Origin: Arenicola marina
Lineage: Eukaryota > Annelida > Polychaeta > Arenicolidae
Direction: 5' to 3'
Assembly: GCA_964019135.1 (NCBI GenBank)
Contig: OZ025261.1
Coordinates: 28,442,029-28,506,028 of the forward strand
DNA length: 64,000 bases
In this document: positions 1 to 10,718 of the stretch, one piece after another
Position numbering within the stretch: position 1 is the first letter of the stretch
Layout of the letters: every line of letters starts with the position of its first letter
Notes under the pieces: generated by a model
What the model saw: the letters and a program-made list of their open reading frames with translations, nothing else
What the model was told of the DNA's origin: nothing
The model's database searches: none
Program-made: the position numbers and the translations under genes

Positions 1-159
1 TTTGTCATGAATCGAATTATACGTTCAAAATTAGCCCGAGGCTATTATTTGACGCAAGCTTGTTTTCTCTCACGCTTCTTTGGCGAAGTAAACGCGGGAG
101 TCGCATTCTCTTCCCGCTGTCTTTATCCCGCATTGCCCCTCTAGCATCCTACCCCCCCC

Positions 160-640
160 CCCCCCCCACCCCCACGCTATACTCCCGCCCAGAGAGCTTC
201 GTCCTTCTGCCCTCGTCCAGGCATCTCCCGCCTTCCCCCTCCTCCCATCCCCTCTCCGCTTCGCCCCCCCCCCCCTCCTTGCCCCTCCTCCCCTCCTTGC
301 CCCTCCTCCCCTCTCCCCCCTCCTGCCCTTCCCTCTCCCTTCTCCCTTCCCCTTCCCTGGCCCCAACTCTTCCCTGTCCTAATCCCTGTCGCCTCTTTAC
401 CCCATCGGTAAAGTCTTTACCCTCCCCCCTCCTCCCTCTCCCCCCTCTACCCGCTCCCATCTACCCCCGTCCCACTTCTTGACTGTCTATACAGCGTCAC
501 AGCCTATTCTTCTTCCCGTATTCTTAAGCCCCCTCTCTCCTCTCCTTTTCTTTTTTTAACGGCCCCCCCCCCCGACCAGCCTACGCCCCTCCCCTACCGT
601 ACCCCGCGCACGCACCCCCCCCCCCCTTCCTCCCTATCCC
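160..640. repeat. Pyrimidine-rich low-complexity tract
   Basis: About 480 bases made almost wholly of C and T on the + strand, with repeated CCCCTCCTCC blocks and C runs up to about 13. Long open frames on both strands here (proline/serine-rich forward, glycine/arginine-rich reverse) are by-products of the composition. The flank up to 1185 holds only a (GGT)n run near 905-931 and no gene. Confidence 0.85.
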
Positions 641-1185
641 GCCACTTATTACAATAGCCTCCGCGGACGGCACTTTTCTTTCGCCTTGATGATTAATACT
701 AAAAAACGGAAAGACGTGAAATGATGGATTTCGCCACACATGGCATGCCGGTGACGGCTAAAATACGGAACCCCGTTTTTGTTTAGCCTCCCTGCGCACT
801 GTCGCCGCTTGTGAGGAGAGTGTTGATTCAGGTGTGTAGCCGGGAGGGGTAAGGCAGGGGGAGGGTGCGGGGAGGGGGGGAGGGGGCTATGAAGTAATAC
901 CGGATGGGGGTGGTGGTGGTGGTGGTGGTGTGTAGGGGAGATGTGTGTAGTAACTATATCGGCTTGCACCTGACCATAAATTATTGGTTTAATTACTTTT
1001 ATGGTTAGGCTACCACAAGGTGCGCCATTTTTTCCTAATCAGTATTTAATAAAGCAAAAAAAAAACATTGGAAACTGGCATTTGTCCAAGTGAATCCGTC
1101 TGGATTATGGAAGTCCACGAAATGTCACAAACTGTTGCTTCAACCTCAATAGAAATAAGTGCAAAGAGCTATAAAGAGAGACAGT

Positions 1186-2209
1186 TGTAGACACGTGGTA
1201 CATGTGATGACTGCTGTAGACACGTGGCACATGTGATGACTGCTGTAGACACGTGGTACATGTGATGACTGTTGTAGACACGTGGTACATATGTGTTGTG
1301 GACACGTGGTACATGTGGTGACTGTTACATGTGATGACTGTTGTAGACACGTGGGACATGTGATGACTGATGTAAATACGTGGTACATGTGATGACTGCT
1401 GTTCACACGTGGTGCGTGTGATGACTGCTGTTCACACGTGGTGCATGTGATGACTGTTGTAAACACTTGGTACATGTGATGACTGTTGCAGACACGTGGT
1501 ACATGTGATGACTGTTGTAAACACGTGGTACATGTGATGACTGCTGTTCACACGTGGTGCGTGTGATGACTGCTGTTCACACGTGGTGCATGTGATGACT
1601 GTTGTAAACACTTGGTACATGTGATGACTGTTGCAGACACGTGGTACATGTGATGACTGTTGTAAACACGTGGTACATGTGATGACTGTTGCAGACACGT
1701 GGTACATGTGATGACTGTTGTAGACACGTGGTACATGTGATGACTGCTGTGGACACGTGGTACATGTGATGACTGCTGTGGACACGTGGTACATGTGATG
1801 ACTGTTGTAGACACGTGGTACATGTGATGAATGTTGTAGACACGTGGTACATGTGATGACTGTTGTAGACACGTGGTACATGTGATGACTTTTGTAGACA
1901 CGTGGTACATGTGATGACTGTTGTAGACACGTGGTACATGTGATGACTGTTGTAGACACGTGGTACAAGTGGTGACTGTTGTAGTCACGTGGTACATGTG
2001 ATGACTTGTAGACACGTGGTACATATGATGACTGTTGTAGACACGTGGTACAAGTGGTGACTGTTTTAGTCACGTGGAACATGTGATGACTGTTGTAGAC
2101 ACGTGGTACATGCGATGACTGCTGTGGACACGTGGTGCATGTGATGACTGTTGTAGACACGTGGTACATGCGATGACTGCTGTAGACATGTGGTACATGT
2201 GATGACTGT
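1186..2209. repeat. 29-bp minisatellite with a CACGTG E-box per unit
   Basis: About 35 tandem copies of a 29-bp unit (GACACGTGGTACATGTGATG followed by ACTGTTGTA) with point variants. Most units keep the palindrome CACGTG followed by ACATGT. Minus-strand open frames rich in His, Val, Cys and Thr (for example 1432-2169) exist only because 29-bp units rotate through frames without making stops. They are not genes. Confidence 0.95.
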
Positions 2210-2726
2210 TAAAGAATCGAAAGACTTAAAATATGTTTGTATCCTATATCTGTCTCCGTTCCAGCTGTATCAATGTTTCTCGGTGCAGGTTTGTGAACCA
2301 TGGGCCGTTTTCATAATCGCCACTTAGGCTACGCCAATAGACTTAGCTCTAAGTGGAAGATCTGTCGAGCGATTATCGGGTTCAAAATACATAGTCAACC
2401 AAGAAGTCGATTTTCCTAATTAAGAAAGTGCTAAAATTATATTGAAGAGGATTTCTTAATCATGACCACCACCACAACGAGCTGGTGAGGCCAAGACGAA
2501 ATGCACTTTTCGTGCATCACTTACGATGGTTCATTAAACATCTGTAATAGACTGATCCAGGCTGTCAATCATTCATTGAGGTCAGCGTTTCTTTTATCCA
2601 ATCATGGGGCGAGAAAAGGTCTTCTACGTGCGTTTATCGGACAAACAAGTCGGACAAACAAAGCATCATGTTACTTTCTTGTCAGTTTTAGAGATATATA
2701 CTTCTCACTTGTATTTACCATTAGCT

Positions 2727-2812
2727 ATGATGGTAAATTTCATACTCACAAGTAAGGAAAAAGGACGATTGAGTCTCTTTTCCTTACTTGTGAGTATGAA
2801 ATTGACCATCAT
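2727..2812. repeat. Near-perfect 35-bp inverted repeat (hairpin)
   Basis: The left arm at 2727-2761 and the right arm at 2778-2812 are reverse complements over 35 bp with a single mismatch, separated by a 16-nt loop. The arms contain CATACTCACAAGTAAGGAAA. No other copy was noticed in the window. It may be a small foldback element or a recent palindromic duplication; no target duplication is evident. Confidence 0.85.
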
Positions 2813-3181
2813 CACCGCGGATTAATCTCTATCTTGGTTTAACTTAGGTTGATTGTGTTGCAGCGTTGCCTATACCCTCGCCTATGCGGTTTCTAGCCTT
2901 GTTGTATTGTCTACTATTGTCGATATTGTGGCAATAGACAGCGGGAGATGCAGGCCAATGCGTGAATCACGTTAAACCATTGACATTGGCCTTGGCCTGG
3001 ACCTTGGCATGGCGTGGGGATTCGAACCTCCACTTCCGGAATTTCTACATGCATTCTACGATTGCCTCTCTCCTTGTGTTTTGACTTCTGCTGAACGCTA
3101 CCACACCGATAGGCATGACCCTATTTTAAAATACAAATGTTATATTTATGTGTTCTCTCCGACTTTCTTCCTTTCTCGCAG

Positions 3182-5048
3182 TACCGAGCCCTGTCGGCTG
3201 AGCGTGTGTCCCGGGCGGACGGAGGGGTGGCGGGTACGGGGGCGGGGGCAAGCTCGCCCGCCCAACGGGCCGAGAAGACGGGCGAGGCTACGGAGGAGGA
3301 GGCGGCGGTGTACGGCGTGGTAACAGCTGTCAACGACAACGGGTCGTTCTTCCAAGGTAAACCACGACCCCTTACCCGCCTCGCTTCGTATTGATCGGCT
3401 TATGCATGTATAGTACAGTGGAAGGGGCTTTACCCGGTGAAAGTGCATTGGGGGCCGGGGGTGTACGCCGTACGAGCTTGGAGTGTACGGGCTGGGGGCT
3501 GGGGGTGTACGCAGTACGAGCTGGGAGTGTACGGGCTGGGGGCTGGGGCTGTACGCCGTACGAGCTGGGAGTGTACGGGCTGGGGGCTGGGGGTGTACGC
3601 CGTACGACCTGGGAGTGTACAGGCTGAGGGCTGGGGGTGTACGCCGTACGAGCTGGGAGTGTACGGGCTGGGGGACGGGGGTGTACGCCGTACGAGCTTG
3701 GAGTGTACGGGCTGGGGGTGTACGCCGTACGAGCTGGGAGTGTACAGGCTGAGGGCCGAGGATTTACGTCGTACGAGTGGTAGAGTGTACACCCTGCGAG
3801 AGGGGAGTGTACATCCTGCGAGAGAGGGATGTAAACTCTGCCAAAGGGGCCAAAGGGTAGAGCACACCCTGTCAAAGGGGAGTGTACACCCTGAGAGATG
3901 GGGATGTTCACTCTGCAAAAGGGGGAGTGTACACCCTGTCAAAGGGGAGTGTACACCCTGCGAGAGGAGAATGTACACCCTGTCAAAGGGGAGTGTACAC
4001 CCTGCGAGAGGAGAATGTACACCCTGTCAAAGGGGAGTGTACACCCTAAGAGATGGGGATGTGCACTCTGCAAAAGGGGAGTGTACACCCTGTCAAAGGG
4101 GAGTGTACACCCTGCGAGAGGAGAATGTAACCCTGCCAAAGGGGAGTGTACACCCTGCGAGAGGAGAATGTACACCCTGCCAAAGGGGAGTGTACACCCT
4201 GCGAGAGGGGGAATGTTTTTTTTTCTGCGAGCCAGATGCCCCGAGATAACGAATCATTTTCCAGGAGAACCTTGATGCGTTATTCCTGGTTGGTTGTATA
4301 TTCAGCACGCTTTAACCACTTTTGATCATAGCTCGTCAATGGGAGGGAGCCATGTCCCCGGGGGTAACCCCCTACTCTTTGCGAAGAAGGACATGGGATC
4401 TTTATCCTGCGACCACACAGACATGGCCACAGCGGGGCTCGAACCACCGATTCACGTGCCGTTAGGCTCTCAGGTGGCGAGAACACTCAAGGCGAGCGCT
4501 CTAACCCACTAAGCGACCGGGCTAAATTAATCTACACCAAGTGGTTTATTTTACTTCCGCGTATTTGTCATTCTGACTGTCTCCTCTCCGCCTGATTTAA
4601 GTCAGGTAGTTATACGTCAATTGCTTGGTAGCTCGATTAATTTCTGTATCGTTTGCCTGAACGGCTACACCCTGGATTTAAGTAACTTTGGAAGCTAATT
4701 AAGCCAATTGGATATTGACGTTTTGCGCGAATGAAATTCAATACTACTCATATCTAGGGTAACGGAGCAGAAAGAATTTACGAAGAGACACATTACTAAG
4801 CAAGATGCGTAGCTTTTGGGAATGTATTTGTAGTTGCGCACAACATTCCACAATGTTACTTGCATTGTTGTTCGTCATGTTTATTCGATAGATAGATAAC
4901 CTAATTAAGTTATTTTCTTCCATAAGTTACTTCGATTGTAACTTCTTAATTATTGATCGTGAACAATTGTTGTATTGTAAAATGATTCATTGTATTATTG
5001 TTACGACTAATTTATTGTTACGATTAAGTTTAACATTATAATTATGGC

Positions 5049-5083
<35 letters not shown>

Positions 5084-6435
5084 GTATTAATAAAACAATA
5101 TGCAGGTCCCGGGTTCGACTCTGGGCACGGCCACCTCCTAATCTGGGGCATGTTTCATCCATTCATCGTTCAACTTCGTCGTTCCGCCAGGTTTCTAGGC
5201 CCAGTTTAGACCTTGTGTGCCCAAGAGTGGCCTAAAAATATATAAAATTCATTTTATCTGGTGTAGTGATATCTTCGGCTTTCGACTTTCGGCATCGATT
5301 CGAATTCTTGAGAGGATCTGGCGTCTCAAAAGAGGGGATGGGTACGTCTCGTGCGAGAGGGAATGGCCCACCACGACGGGATCTGGTTTGAGAAACTGGA
5401 TCTGAAACGCCAATCTAGGCATCCAGGAGTATAAACCTGGACCAAACGACAGGTCATCGATGCGATGACTGCGGTAAGCTGTGAAACCGTAGGGGGTTAC
5501 CCCCGGGAGACATGGCTCCACTCTCCCTTCCTTCTCCCATTGACGCGATATGACCAAAAGTGGTTAAAGCGTCCTGAATAACCAAACAACCAACCGGTAA
5601 GCTGTGTCGGTCACGGATAGGTTTATTTAGTCATAAGCGCAAAAGCCGCGAAACAAATCTTACTACTTAAAGTTGCATGTCGAGTTTCCCTCCCGCCAAA
5701 ACTAAGCCCAGGCAAAATTTATATCAACATTTGCCGAAAACTCGATTGTTCCATTCCATAATGTCAGAAACCTGATAAACCTCGCCGTTTCGGCTGTGGT
5801 GTGGCAAACGTGTCTATCCCGCGACACCACAGCACTCTGTCGCGGCACTGCTACTTATAACAAAGCATCGCGAAGCACACAAACTGATGACGTTTACCAC
5901 TGAAATGAAAATTTGTGGTAAATTGATATCACGGGCAAGGCTGAGACACTATTTGGCAGTCTGGCATGGGTGGAGTATAGACAAAACGAATCTTGAATGA
6001 TTCAAGGACTGATTCTTATTTGTATTTTGACCTGTTTAGTTTTGGCGGGAAAGAGCTCCACATGCAACTTTAAACCAAAACAAAAAATGGAAAATCCAAC
6101 CAATTATGATATAACAGTGACAACAGTGGTGATGTAGTCGTGTGTGTCGTGTTGCAGGCAGCGTCACCGTGGAGACGATCTTCGCCGTGCTCCACAAGAT
6201 GCGCATCGACAACGTCTCGGAGTACCGGGAGCGGAAGCAACAGAGGATGGAAGAGCAGAAAGAACGCCACAAGGTCAAGGACAGGCGACGCAAGCGACGC
6301 AAACCCGCCGGGGCGCCCTCTGGTGACGCGCCCCAGGAGGAGGAGAGTGAAGACGGAGCGCCATCTACCGAATGCGAGAGCGGTGCTACAGCGGACGGAG
6401 GCGACCCTGACGAGAAGAAAATCAAAGTTAACTGA
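3182..6435 (+). CDS. Unrecognised gene, last two coding exons (5' end not found)
   Basis: Two exons join in phase. Exon 3182-3356 follows a TTTCTCGCAG acceptor and is followed by a GTAAAC donor. Exon 6158-6435 follows a GTTGCAG acceptor and ends at a TGA. The junction makes one glycine codon (g|gc). Visible product, about 150 residues: YRALSAERVSRADGG..., an Ala/Glu/Gly-rich stretch, then VYGVVTAVNDNGSFF, SVTVETIFAVLHKMRIDN, a strongly basic helix (EQKERHKVKDRRRKRRK) that looks like a nuclear or nucleolar signal, and an acidic tail ending EKKIKVN. The first visible exon starts in phase 0, so upstream exons must exist; they were not identified between 1 and 3181 and may lie outside the window. 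I do not recognise the family. The basic tail suggests a nuclear protein (inference). GC-rich coding exons sit in AT-rich introns, as in the neighbouring genes. Confidence 0.7.
3461..3775. repeat. 44-bp minisatellite (GTGTACGCCGTACGAGCTGG units)
   Basis: About seven copies of a 44-bp unit built on GTGTACGCCGTACGAGCTGG plus GAGTGTACGGGCTGGGGGCT, in the intron of the unrecognised gene. Every unit carries two or three GTAC motifs. It passes directly into a different array sharing the GAGTGTAC core. Open frames on both strands are repeat artefacts. Confidence 0.92.
3776..4215. repeat. 22-bp minisatellite (GAGTGTACACCCTG units)
   Basis: About twenty copies of a 22-bp unit with alternating variants: GTGTACACCCTGTCAAAGGG and GTGTACACCCTGCGAGAGGA. 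The alternation gives a higher-order period of 44 or 66 bp, matching the 44-bp period of the adjoining array. The shared GAGTGTAC core suggests common ancestry of the two arrays. Confidence 0.92.
4286..4527 (-). mobile_element. tRNA-derived SINE, family A, near full length
   Basis: Reverse copy of the SINE seen in full at 56134-56389. On the minus strand the head at about 4527 reads GCTTAGTGGGTTAGAGCGCT (box A region). A B-box-like GGTTCGAGCCCC follows, then a body containing GGGGGTTACCCCCGGGGACA. The 3' end is CAACCAACC-type sequence near 4286. It lies in the last intron of the unrecognised gene. Confidence 0.88.
5052..5236 (+). mobile_element. tRNA-derived SINE fragment, family B, with (ATT)n upstream
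   Basis: A simple (ATT)n run at about 5052-5085 precedes CCCGGGTTCGACTCTGGGCA (B-box region of a tRNA-like head). The tail contains GGGGCATGTTTCATC, CCAGGTTTCTAGGCCCA and GTGGCCTAAA. The same tail follows a full tRNA-like head at 34027-34200. The 5' half of the head is missing here. Confidence 0.65.
5488..5594 (+). mobile_element. SINE family A, 3' half
   Basis: Forward copy of the family A body only: GTAGGGGGTTACCCCCGGGA, then GACATGGCTCCACTCTCCCT, then CATTGACGCGATATGACCAA, ending with CCAAACAACCAACC. The tRNA head is absent. Confidence 0.85.
5667..6073 (+). mobile_element. MITE with TTAA ends, copy 1
   Basis: A 407-bp element bounded by TTAA, with inverted ends: left TTAAAGTTGCATGTCGAG then TCCCGCCAAAACTAAG, right TTTTGGCGGGAAAGAGCTCC then ACATGCAACTTTAA. 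A second copy lies inverted at 24249-24660. The TTAA duplication and absence of a transposase frame fit a non-autonomous piggyBac-like or Kolobok-like element (inference). It ends 85 bp before the last exon of the unrecognised gene. Confidence 0.85.
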
Positions 6436-6498
6436 CCACCAGGGAATAATCGCGACTTTTTATGATAAATAGAATGGACTTGTCTTTAAGGAAATGAT

Positions 6499-6504
6499 AA
6501 TAAA
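6499..6504 (+). terminator. Polyadenylation signal AATAAA
   Basis: AATAAA lies 64 bp after the stop codon of the unrecognised gene, followed by GT/T-rich sequence (TGTCTCTTTCCTTTTT), as expected for a cleavage and polyadenylation site. Confidence 0.7.
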
Positions 6505-8984
6505 TACACAACTTGTTTACTCGAGGTGTCTCTTTCCTTTTTATTCCATGCGTTTTTAATCTGAATGTGTTGATCAATACGAGGCGATTGAAAAACAATA
6601 GGTTTCGAATGTAGTATTTTCTACTGTTGTGGCATCTAAGGTCATGCTGTATTTTAAAAGTGAGTTATCTCTGTTTCGCCATCTACGCTGCAACAAATCT
6701 GAAATATGTCCGTATATATCGGCAACAATAGCAAAAACAGCAAACCTCGATATGCCACACATATATATCTGACTGGCTCATATAGTGACTCGTGTTCAAG
6801 TCAAAGATACAAATTGCACCTATCGTGAAAGCTAAGCATGAAAATATACCACGGTGTGACATGTCGTGCAGGGCACCGCTTCACTCCCTGTGAGCTAATC
6901 ATAGAGAGGTAGATTCAAGCCCAACCTGTGTCTGGTGTTCATTCTTTCATTTCATGGGGGTTATTCTCCGGTCACTATGAATTCAACTTATGAGAACTCT
7001 CCGCATACAATGAAAGGGGCGGATACATGATATAAAAATTGTTTTTTTACCGATTCACGGTTATTTAATATTAACATTCCCAGTTCACGATTCACGGTTA
7101 TTTAATATTAACATTCCCAGTTCACGATTCATGAAAATCCTTGATCACGGCGGTCGGCTGATAAGCTTACCCCATTCTCAGTTCGCGAAGAAATTGTTTT
7201 CGTAATTCCCGGTTTATGATGAAATGAAAAGTCGATATCCAACGAACGGAAATACCCCTTGCCCCCCCCCCATTTTATTGTTCCATAAATTCCTTGGCCT
7301 CCTGGATAAGCCCATGTGTGTACAGAAGATGGCCTAAAGGCTCTATGAGAGCGTTGATTGAACTAATAAATCTTAAAAGACCTTCTTTCAAACATACAGA
7401 AAAAACAGATCGTTTACTTTTCTGATTTTGAAAATTAATAAAACTTGTTAAGCATTCTTGCTTGACGTTTTGTACTAGATGGGAGTTCTAAAGTGTGCAA
7501 CTTGATCAATAGTAACAAGGGTCAGATATCAGTCTGCTTCCGTTTTCCATGCTTCTCGGCCATTTACCTTGGCGTTGGAACATCAAAATCTTGTTAAAGT
7601 CTCTAGCACATCCACTTTTAATCATATACGAGGCCAAAATATGTAGGCGTTGTAGAATCCTCAAAAATATCGTGTTTATTGGCCTGTCGCGCATATATAT
7701 AATTTTTACAAGTGATAACAATATTCAGCCACGAATAAAATCGATTATGTAGCTCTTATTAACTGTTCCTTTTCTCACAGTGGAATACATGTGCATATCA
7801 CACCAATTAACTTGCAATTGCAAGTCTAGCATTTATCGTTATTCAAGTTTGAATTTGTGTGTACAATCCATTATAAAAACGCTCATAAGCTCGCCACTGT
7901 TAAAGAAAAACCACGGGCGCGAAATAGTGCTGATTAAAACGGTGCCATTTAAAGGCCAGCTTCTGAGTAAATTATTTCGTCAAATTTATATAAAAAAACC
8001 ATAGAAAAGTAAATATCGAAGCAATATGGGTGGTTATGTAAAATATATGGCTCATTGTTAGAAACGTGTGGCACGTTTTAGTCACGAAATCTGAACAAAC
8101 TCCGGCATCAGCTCTAAATGATCAAAGCCGTAATTTTCGCGCCAAGTGATGTAGATGCAGGTTCCGGTTTAATTCAAGGGTTTATGTAGATATTCAGGTA
8201 AATCGACATTATTGAGAACGGCGATAACTTGTAAGTGTTCGATGTGTTGAATTCTTAGTAGTTGGAACAGTGTTTTAACCTGCGATGTTGTGTTACAAAG
8301 GAAATAGCATGACTGTCCGTCTCATGCGAACATCGAACCAGCTCTTCAAGTGGGAACGAAACGTGGCATAATCGCCGCTAACTAGTTCTTGATGTTTAAC
8401 GCGCCATATGGGATACTGGCAAATACTTCTAACAGTGCTCCCGAATAAACTTAACTGGTATTCCATTTTGATAGAGCAATATATTGGAATTAGTATATTA
8501 AAAGTCCCTTTGGGCCTAAGAGCTGAACTTTGGGATCGAAATATCATAAAGTGCCCATGTAGGTTCATTCCGTTCCGCATCATTGGAAGTCGATGGTATG
8601 ATCATAATGCTCCCTGCCGGTACAGCCCAAGCAGGCAGCAGGTTAGACGAAAACAAATCAACAGTCGATGACTTACAAGCATCGTGCGACGATTTCCAAA
8701 CGACGTGTGACGACTTACTCACGATTTGGCGTGGTCGGGAAAAGTCGTGTGCTCCAACATTTCTTCGCGAAAATATAACCGAAACAACCTAGTGTTGAGA
8801 CACTTTCTTGATGTCAGAAGATAAATCAAGGTAAGTTATATAGAATACGTAAGTACTATGATTGTACGCGTACACATTATGATAAAAGCTACAGTCGATT
8901 TCCGACTGGCGTCTAAAGAACTTTGCATGGACACCGTTTTGCCCCTAGAAAGCGGGCCTGCCTCGGGGCACTTGCGCCAAACTC
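6505..8984. other. Unassigned intergenic DNA
   Basis: AT-rich sequence with no gene I can support. A 37-bp tandem duplication lies at about 7047-7133 (CGATTCACGGTTATTTAATA then TTAACATTCCCAGTTCA). Around 8650-8720 are diverged forerunners of the 21-bp repeat that becomes a clean array from 8985. Short open frames here show no family features. Confidence 0.5.
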
Positions 8985-9365
8985 ATGACGCGAGTCGACT
9001 TATAAATGACGTAGGGCGAATTACAAATGACGTGCAACGACTTACAAACGACGTGCAACGACTTACAAACGACGTGCAACAACTTACGAACGACGTGCAA
9101 CGAATTGCAAATAACGTGCGACGACTTACAAACGACGTGCGACGTCTTATAAACGACGTGCGACGATTTACAAACGACGTGCGACGACTTATGACGTGAG
9201 TCGACTTTTGACGTGAGTCGACTTATAAATGACGTGCGACAATTTACAAACGACGTGCGACGATTTACAAACGACGTGGAACGGCTAGCAAATGACATGT
9301 GACGACTTAAAAATGACGTGCAATGACCTATAAACGACGTACGACGATTAACAAACGACGTGCAG
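8985..9365. repeat. 21-bp minisatellite with ACGTG per unit
   Basis: About eighteen copies of a 21-bp unit (GACGTGCGACGACTTACAAA plus C). Because 21 is a multiple of 3, frames stay open on both strands (LTNDVRR-type forward, CKSSHVV-type reverse). There is no start, splice or family evidence for a gene. ACGTG cores and TGACGT variants recur in nearly all units. Confidence 0.92.
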
Positions 9366-9885
9366 AGACGCTCAAGAACCCTGTTCAGGCTTTCCGCTTT
9401 CCTCTTTCTGCTGTATCCGGCCCAGCCGAAAAAGTGTATCGAGTATTAGTATCTCCACATCACAGCGCGCAATCTCGTCGCTAGTTCCATAGATGTAACG
9501 TAGTCCGCTCCGACATGGGTCCAGTCGCGGAACTACGACGCTGTTGGCGGTAGCCACAGCGGCTTGCTTGCAGGAGTATCTCGTCACGTATGCCTAAATT
9601 CTCGTACCCGCACACTTTTATATAAGCATAATTTAAATCCTTTAAAATCAAATTGGACAATCACGAAAATACCCTTCGTTTCAGATTTCATTTCGCACCC
9701 ACTAAATTACTAAAATTTGGGGATACATGGCATTTGCCAAGCCCCTGACCACCTGAAGGGCCCCATAGGGGCTTTTTCGACACGGCGACACGGCGATTTT
9801 TAAAATCGACAACGCGACATTGGGGTTGTCTTAAAATCGACATGCGACATAAGACTTAGCGACACGCGACATGAAACTTTTCTTA

Positions 9886-10113
9886 AACGACACGCGACAT
9901 TGACCTTTTCTTAAAATCGACACGCGAAATGGACATTTTCTTAAAATCGACACGCGACATGGACCTTTTCTTAAAATCGACACGCGACATAGACCTTTTC
10001 TTAAAATCGACACGCGAAATGGACATTTTCTTAAAATCGACACGCGACATGGACCTTTTCTTAAAATCGACACGCGACATAGACCTTTTCTTAAAATCGA
10101 CACGCGACATGGC
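9886..10113. repeat. 30-bp minisatellite with 90-bp higher-order period
   Basis: About seven and a half copies of a 30-bp unit (TTCTTAAAATCGACACGCGA plus CATGGACCTT). Three variants (GAAATGGACAT, GACATGGACCT, GACATAGACCT) recur in the same order twice, a 90-bp higher-order repeat. Degenerate units extend back to about 9775. Open frames on both strands are artefacts of the multiple-of-3 period. Confidence 0.93.
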
Positions 10114-10339
10114 TACCCCCCCTCAGGGGCCCTACCTGACCTGTACCACAACAGCACAAGGTCCAATGCAAGCAAACAAGTCCCCGCGGTTTCCCCAGGC
10201 AGGTGTCCTTGAACGGTTTTCGCCAAGTGAGCATGAGCACGTTATGATTATCACACTCTAAGTTTAGTATCTGTGATATGATTGGCTGATCTCGGGGAGT
10301 ACTACCAATCAGATTTGACATTACAAAATGCCCATAGGA

Positions 10340-10718
10340 GCCGATCTGTTTACATCATGGCGGACAAAGTCAAAGACTCCTCGACTCAGTAGTTGACAGG
10401 TTGGTGGAGTCTAGAGGGTGACGTAATTACAAGTCAGTCGGTGTCAGCGGCCTGAAAGATCTGACTCATAGTGAATGAGGCCTCGGTGTGCGGGGAGGCG
10501 GCTGAGTGCTCTTTGTGTGGATAACGTCTGGATTTAACCTGAAACAACTTCGCGGCAAGTTTGCCTGTGACTGTGTGGGTGTGTTACCCAGTGCAGTGGC
10601 AGTGCCGCTGTCTGCCAGTGCAGTGCAAGCCAAGTGTCAGTCATACACATGCCATAGCCATAGGCTTAGCCTTAGGCATAGGCCATAGCCATAGGGCTGA
10701 CACTGTCTGAGTGATGAT
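10340..10718 (+). promoter_or_regulatory. Candidate promoter and 5' non-coding exon of the NEK gene
   Basis: A GC-richer stretch with ATCATGGCGGACAAAG near 10355 (YY1-like ATGGCGG context) and a GTGAGTAGC donor-like site after GATGATAG near 10720. The first coding exon of the kinase at 12297 follows a CCACAG acceptor with 5' non-coding sequence, so an upstream non-coding exon is expected; this is the best-looking place. The reading MADKVKDSSTQ ends after eleven codons. Assignment is by inference only. Confidence 0.35.

Noticed and set aside
1105-2169. Long minus-strand frames rich in His/Val/Cys/Thr
   Set aside because: They lie wholly in the 29-bp minisatellite; repeats without stop codons keep several frames open. 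No start context or splice evidence.
1186-2209. CRISPR-like array
   Set aside because: Units are contiguous without unique spacers, and the genome is animal.
3372-4275. Frames on both strands with CTPCQRGVYTLRE or VHSPLTGCTLP repeats
   Set aside because: By-product of the 44/22-bp arrays in an intron.
8858-10261. LTNDVRR, ILRKGPCRVS and FLKSTRDMD repeat proteins
   Set aside because: Arrays of 21 and 30 bp are multiples of 3, so each frame repeats one peptide; both strands are equally open, which argues against coding.
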